This document shows positions 61,560 through 64,000 of a DNA stretch of 64,000 bases, piece by piece (the stretch's first letter is position 1; each line of letters begins with the position of its first letter). The DNA comes from Centrapalus pauciflorus (Eukaryota > Streptophyta > Magnoliopsida > Asterales > Asteraceae). The translations under genes were made by a program, and so were the position numbers. The notes beneath the pieces are model-generated. The model had not been told where the DNA came from. It made no database searches and was given only the letters and a program-made list of their open reading frames with translations. The stretch is from assembly GCA_020465985.1 (NCBI GenBank), contig JAANYP010004331.1, positions 50,001 through 114,000 of the forward strand, written 5' to 3'.

Positions 61560-63330
61560 AGATTCTAGTCAAGCTGTTCCTGAAGCTGAACCATCAAGTG
61601 GTCCTGATGGAGATGATACAAATCTAGGAACTTCTTTTCAGACTGACAGAGAGCCAACACTCAGAGTTCAGAAGTATCATCCTCTCAATCAGATAATAGG
61701 TGATCCACGCACTCCTGTGCAGACAAGGACAATGGTTCATAAGGAGTCTACTGATGCTGAATCAGCAGTTCCTGAATTCAGTCTCGCTGCCTTTGAACAT
61801 GCTTGTTTCATGTCACAATTACAACCTAAGAAGGAATCTGAGGCTTTGAAGGATCTATCTTGGATTGAGGCAATGTAGGAAGAACTTCTGCAATTCAAGA
61901 TTCAGAATGTATGGACTCTAGTTGATCTTCCTAAAGGAAAGAGAGCAATTGGTACAAGATGGGTGTTCGGAAACAAGAAAGATGAGAGAGGGATAGTCAT
62001 CAAGAACAAAGCAAGATTAGTAGCACAGGGATACACTCAAGAAGAAGGAATAGATTATGATGATGTCTTTGCTCCAGTGGCAAGAATTGAAGCCATCAGA
62101 CTGTTCCTAGCTTATGCAAGCTTCAAAGGGTTTAAAGTGTATCAAATGGATGTGAAGTCTGCTTTCTTGTATGGCACAATTGAAGAAGAGGTCTATGTGT
62201 GTCAACCTTCTGGATTTGAGGACTACAAGTGTCCAGACAGAGTCTACAAATTAGACAAAGCCCTCTATGGACTCCATCAAGCTCCTAGAGCATGGTATGA
62301 CACTCTGTCATCATACCTTCTACAGAATGGATTCAAGAGAGGTACTCTGGACAAAACATTGTTCACAAAGTCTATCAAATCTGAAATTCTGCTTGTTCAA
62401 ATCTATGTTGATGATATTATCTTTGGGTCTACTAATGACAGTCTGTGCAAAGAATTTGAGGCATTGATGCACAAAAAGTTTCAAATGAGTTCAATGGGAG
62501 AACTCACCTTCTTTCTAGGATTGCAGGTCAAGCAGAAGCCCACAGGACTTTTTATAAGACAATCAAAGTATGTTAAAGACATACTGGATTTGGTTACAAA
62601 GATACCAAAGTTGCTAGTACTCCAATGGACACTCACAAGCAGCTTGATGCAGATAAAGATGGAGTAGATGTGGACATTCATCTATATAGATCCTTGATAG
62701 GTTCACTTATGTATCTCACATCTTCTAGACCTGATATAATGTTTGCTATTTGTGTGTGTGCCAGGTTTCAATGTGCTCCAAAGGACTCACACCTATTTGC
62801 TGTTAAGAGAATCTTTAGATATCTCAAAGGCCAACCACATTTGGGCCTCTGGTATCCTAAAGACTCTCCTCTTGAACTAACAGCCTATTTTGACAGTGAT
62901 TATGGAGGGTGCAACATTGACAGAAAGTCCACAACTGGTGGATGTCAATATCTAGGAGCAAGACTGGTCTCTTGGCAGTGCAAAAAGTAAACAACTGTTT
63001 CCACCTCATCCACTGAAGCTGAATATGTAGCAGCTGCAAGCTGCTGTTCTCAAGTGATGTTGATTCAAAATCAACTGAGAGACTATGATATGAATTTCTT
63101 ATCCACTCCTATTTACATTGACAACCTAAGTGCAATAAGCATTATACAAAATCCAGTGAAATTTCCCAAAACCAAGCATATAGACATCCGATTTCATTTT
63201 ATAAGGGATTGTAATGAGAAGAAATTAATCCAAGTTACCAAAATTCATACTGATTTCAGTTAGCTGATCTATTTACAAAACCATTTGATGTAGGAAGATT
63301 TACCTTCCTAGTGTCAAATATTGGCATGGT
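61560..63330 (+). pseudogene. Copia-3 reverse transcriptase and RNase H
   Basis: The linker and RT start have one TAG (61876-61878). RT 61963-62590: KARLVAQGYTQEEGIDYDDV, QMDVKSAFLYG, ALYGLHQAPRAWYD and intact QIYVDDIIFGSTN. A frameshift near 62590-62600 moves into 62625-62990 (SLMYLTSSRPDIMFA, AYFDSDYGGCNIDRKSTTGG). A stop follows at 62988, then RNase H resumes with STEAEYVAAASCCSQ, IYIDNLSAISII, KHIDIRFHFIRD. It ends after a further frameshift near 63260 with a degraded domain end. Confidence 0.9.
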
Positions 63331-63720
63331 TAATATGGATTAATTTGTTTCTCATCATTCTCTCTTATTCTATGAAAAATATGTTTATTACATATGCTTG
63401 TTTAAGGGGGAGACACTGTTTCATTAGAATATGCTTCATTTCAACTAACAGCTTGAGTCTTTTCTCAAGCTGCTAGTTCATTTTACTCGAACTGTTAGTT
63501 GTTTCACTTGATCTGTCAAAGTGTGCAGGGTAATTTGGTAACTTTCTATAAGTGTGTGCGCAGGATTAGATATTTTCGAAACCCCCAAACCTTTTAAAAG
63601 GTCCCAGTTTCGTTCAATTGTAACTACCAGTTGCAAAATGTCTTCCATGACCTTCCTTTTTTTTTCTCTGAGCGATTCACACACACTTCTCTGAAACCCT
63701 AAATCACCGTTTGATCGTCA
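63331..63720 (+). promoter_or_regulatory. Spacer between pol and ORF3 of Copia-3: purine tract, motif array and putative promoter
   Basis: AAGGGGGAGACA (63404-63415) is an internal polypurine-like tract. 63435-63515 has CAACTAACAGCTTGAG, CTCAAGCTGCTAGTT and CGAACTGTTAGTTG, the same family as in the 5' LTR (56585-56710). TATA-like TCTATAAGTG (63545-63554) and CTTTTAAAAG (63591-63600) are followed by a leader containing GAAACCCTAAATCACCG just before the ORF3 ATG at 63721. Confidence 0.6.
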
Positions 63721-64000
63721 ATGGAGTTTGTCAAAGAACACAACTGTCTTCCCTATTCTCTCAAACACACTGACCTTCAACCATTCCACGACATGATGGA
63801 CTTCCTTCGAAGTTCCCATATTCATCATGCTCTCACCATAAACCCCACAATCTACATATCTCATATAGAGCAGTTCTGGAAACATGCCTCTGTCAAAACC
63901 ATCAATGGAGTCACTTCTTTGACATCCAAGATCGATGGAACCACTGTCACCATTATTGAGGAACTCATCCACCAACACTTGCATCTTCAAGATGCCACAG
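63721..64000 (+). CDS. Copia-3 ORF3 N-terminal part (continues past the window)
   Basis: Open from ATG to the window end, 93 codons visible. It reads MEFVKEHNCLPYSLKHT, then MMDFLRSSHIHHALTINPTI, ISHIEQFWKHASVKTING, IDGTTVTIIEELIHQHLHL. The order FL..H....AL, then FW, then an E-rich helix ending in HL parallels Copia-2 (FLQVHPLNYALT; EFWYT; LREVLHLP) and, more loosely, Copia-1 (HPLGYLLQ; QQFWHT). Function unknown. Similar N-termini are known to me from downstream ORFs of Copia elements in daisy-family genomes (memory, unverified). Not recognisably an enzyme. Confidence 0.8.
   Translation, partial: MEFVKEHNCLPYSLKHTDLQPFHDMMDFLRSSHIHHALTINPTIYISHIEQFWKHASVKTINGVTSLTSKIDGTTVTIIEELIHQHLHLQDAT

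Larger units (their letters stand above)
56576..64000 (+). mobile_element. Copia-3: LTR retrotransposon with a third ORF, continues past the window
   Basis: Plus strand. 5' LTR about 56576-57160, primer site 57163-57174, gag, protease, integrase, RT and RNase H, then ORF3 starting at 63721 and running off the end. The 3' LTR is not in the window. A purine tract AAGGGGGAGACA (63404-63415) after RNase H is not followed by an LTR copy, so it is internal. Coding regions carry several stops and frameshifts. Confidence 0.9.

Noticed and set aside
63404..63560. 3' LTR of Copia-3 after the purine tract
   Set aside because: The sequence after the tract does not repeat the 5' LTR start, and ORF3 follows, so the tract is internal.

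Overview
This window looks like repeat-dense nuclear DNA of a flowering plant. The LTR retrotransposon lineages (Copia, Tekay-type chromovirus, Athila-type), tRNA-iMet primer sites, GT-AG introns, a plant-style hAT transposon and an early-nodulin-93-like fragment all point to a eudicot. The style of the Copia 3' ORFs and of the LTRs suggests Asteraceae (inference from memory, no search run). I see no ordinary single-copy host gene. Nearly everything is transposable elements inserted next to or into one another.

Layout. 1-2885: AT-rich DNA with a tandem duplication, a (TA)n(GA)n tract, a SINE-like head and a 483-bp MITE. 2886-16857: Copia-1, minus strand, 292-bp LTRs and a perfect 5-bp target duplication. 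16858-21445: AT-rich DNA, TA tracts, a probable solo LTR (18075-19530), a 28-bp perfect hairpin and a GTGAATG palindrome cluster. 21446-35069: Copia-2, minus, LTRs of about 1.1 kb, no target duplication. 35070-50337: a Tekay-type Gypsy element, minus, with its left LTR truncated at the Copia-2 junction and an hAT transposon (39236-44787) inserted in its pol with a perfect 8-bp duplication. 50338-51648: an LTR remnant, a degenerate minisatellite and a foldback element. 51649-56575: the 5' part of an Athila-type element, plus strand, split by a solo LTR (53200-56060, perfect duplication). From about 56576 to the end: Copia-3, plus strand, running out of the window.

Most coding regions are broken. 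The exception is the hAT transposase: five exons with GT-AG introns join into an uninterrupted 724-codon frame. The same transposon carries a decayed early-nodulin-93-like fragment in three exons, divergent from the transposase start.

The most coherent unexplained signal is shared by the three Copia elements. Each carries a third ORF (ORF3) downstream of RNase H, on the pol strand, with a related N-terminal module. Each ORF3 appears to have its own promoter. Each element also has its own short-motif array, present twice: once near the LTR promoter or leader and once near the ORF3 promoter. In Copia-2 and Copia-3 both arrays lie upstream of a TATA-like box. In Copia-1 both lie downstream, in the gag leader and in a 1,267-nt ORF3 leader intron, with a period of about 21-22 nt. 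My hypothesis (inference only) is that ORF3 products are element-specific DNA-binding regulators or anti-silencing factors acting on their own element's arrays.
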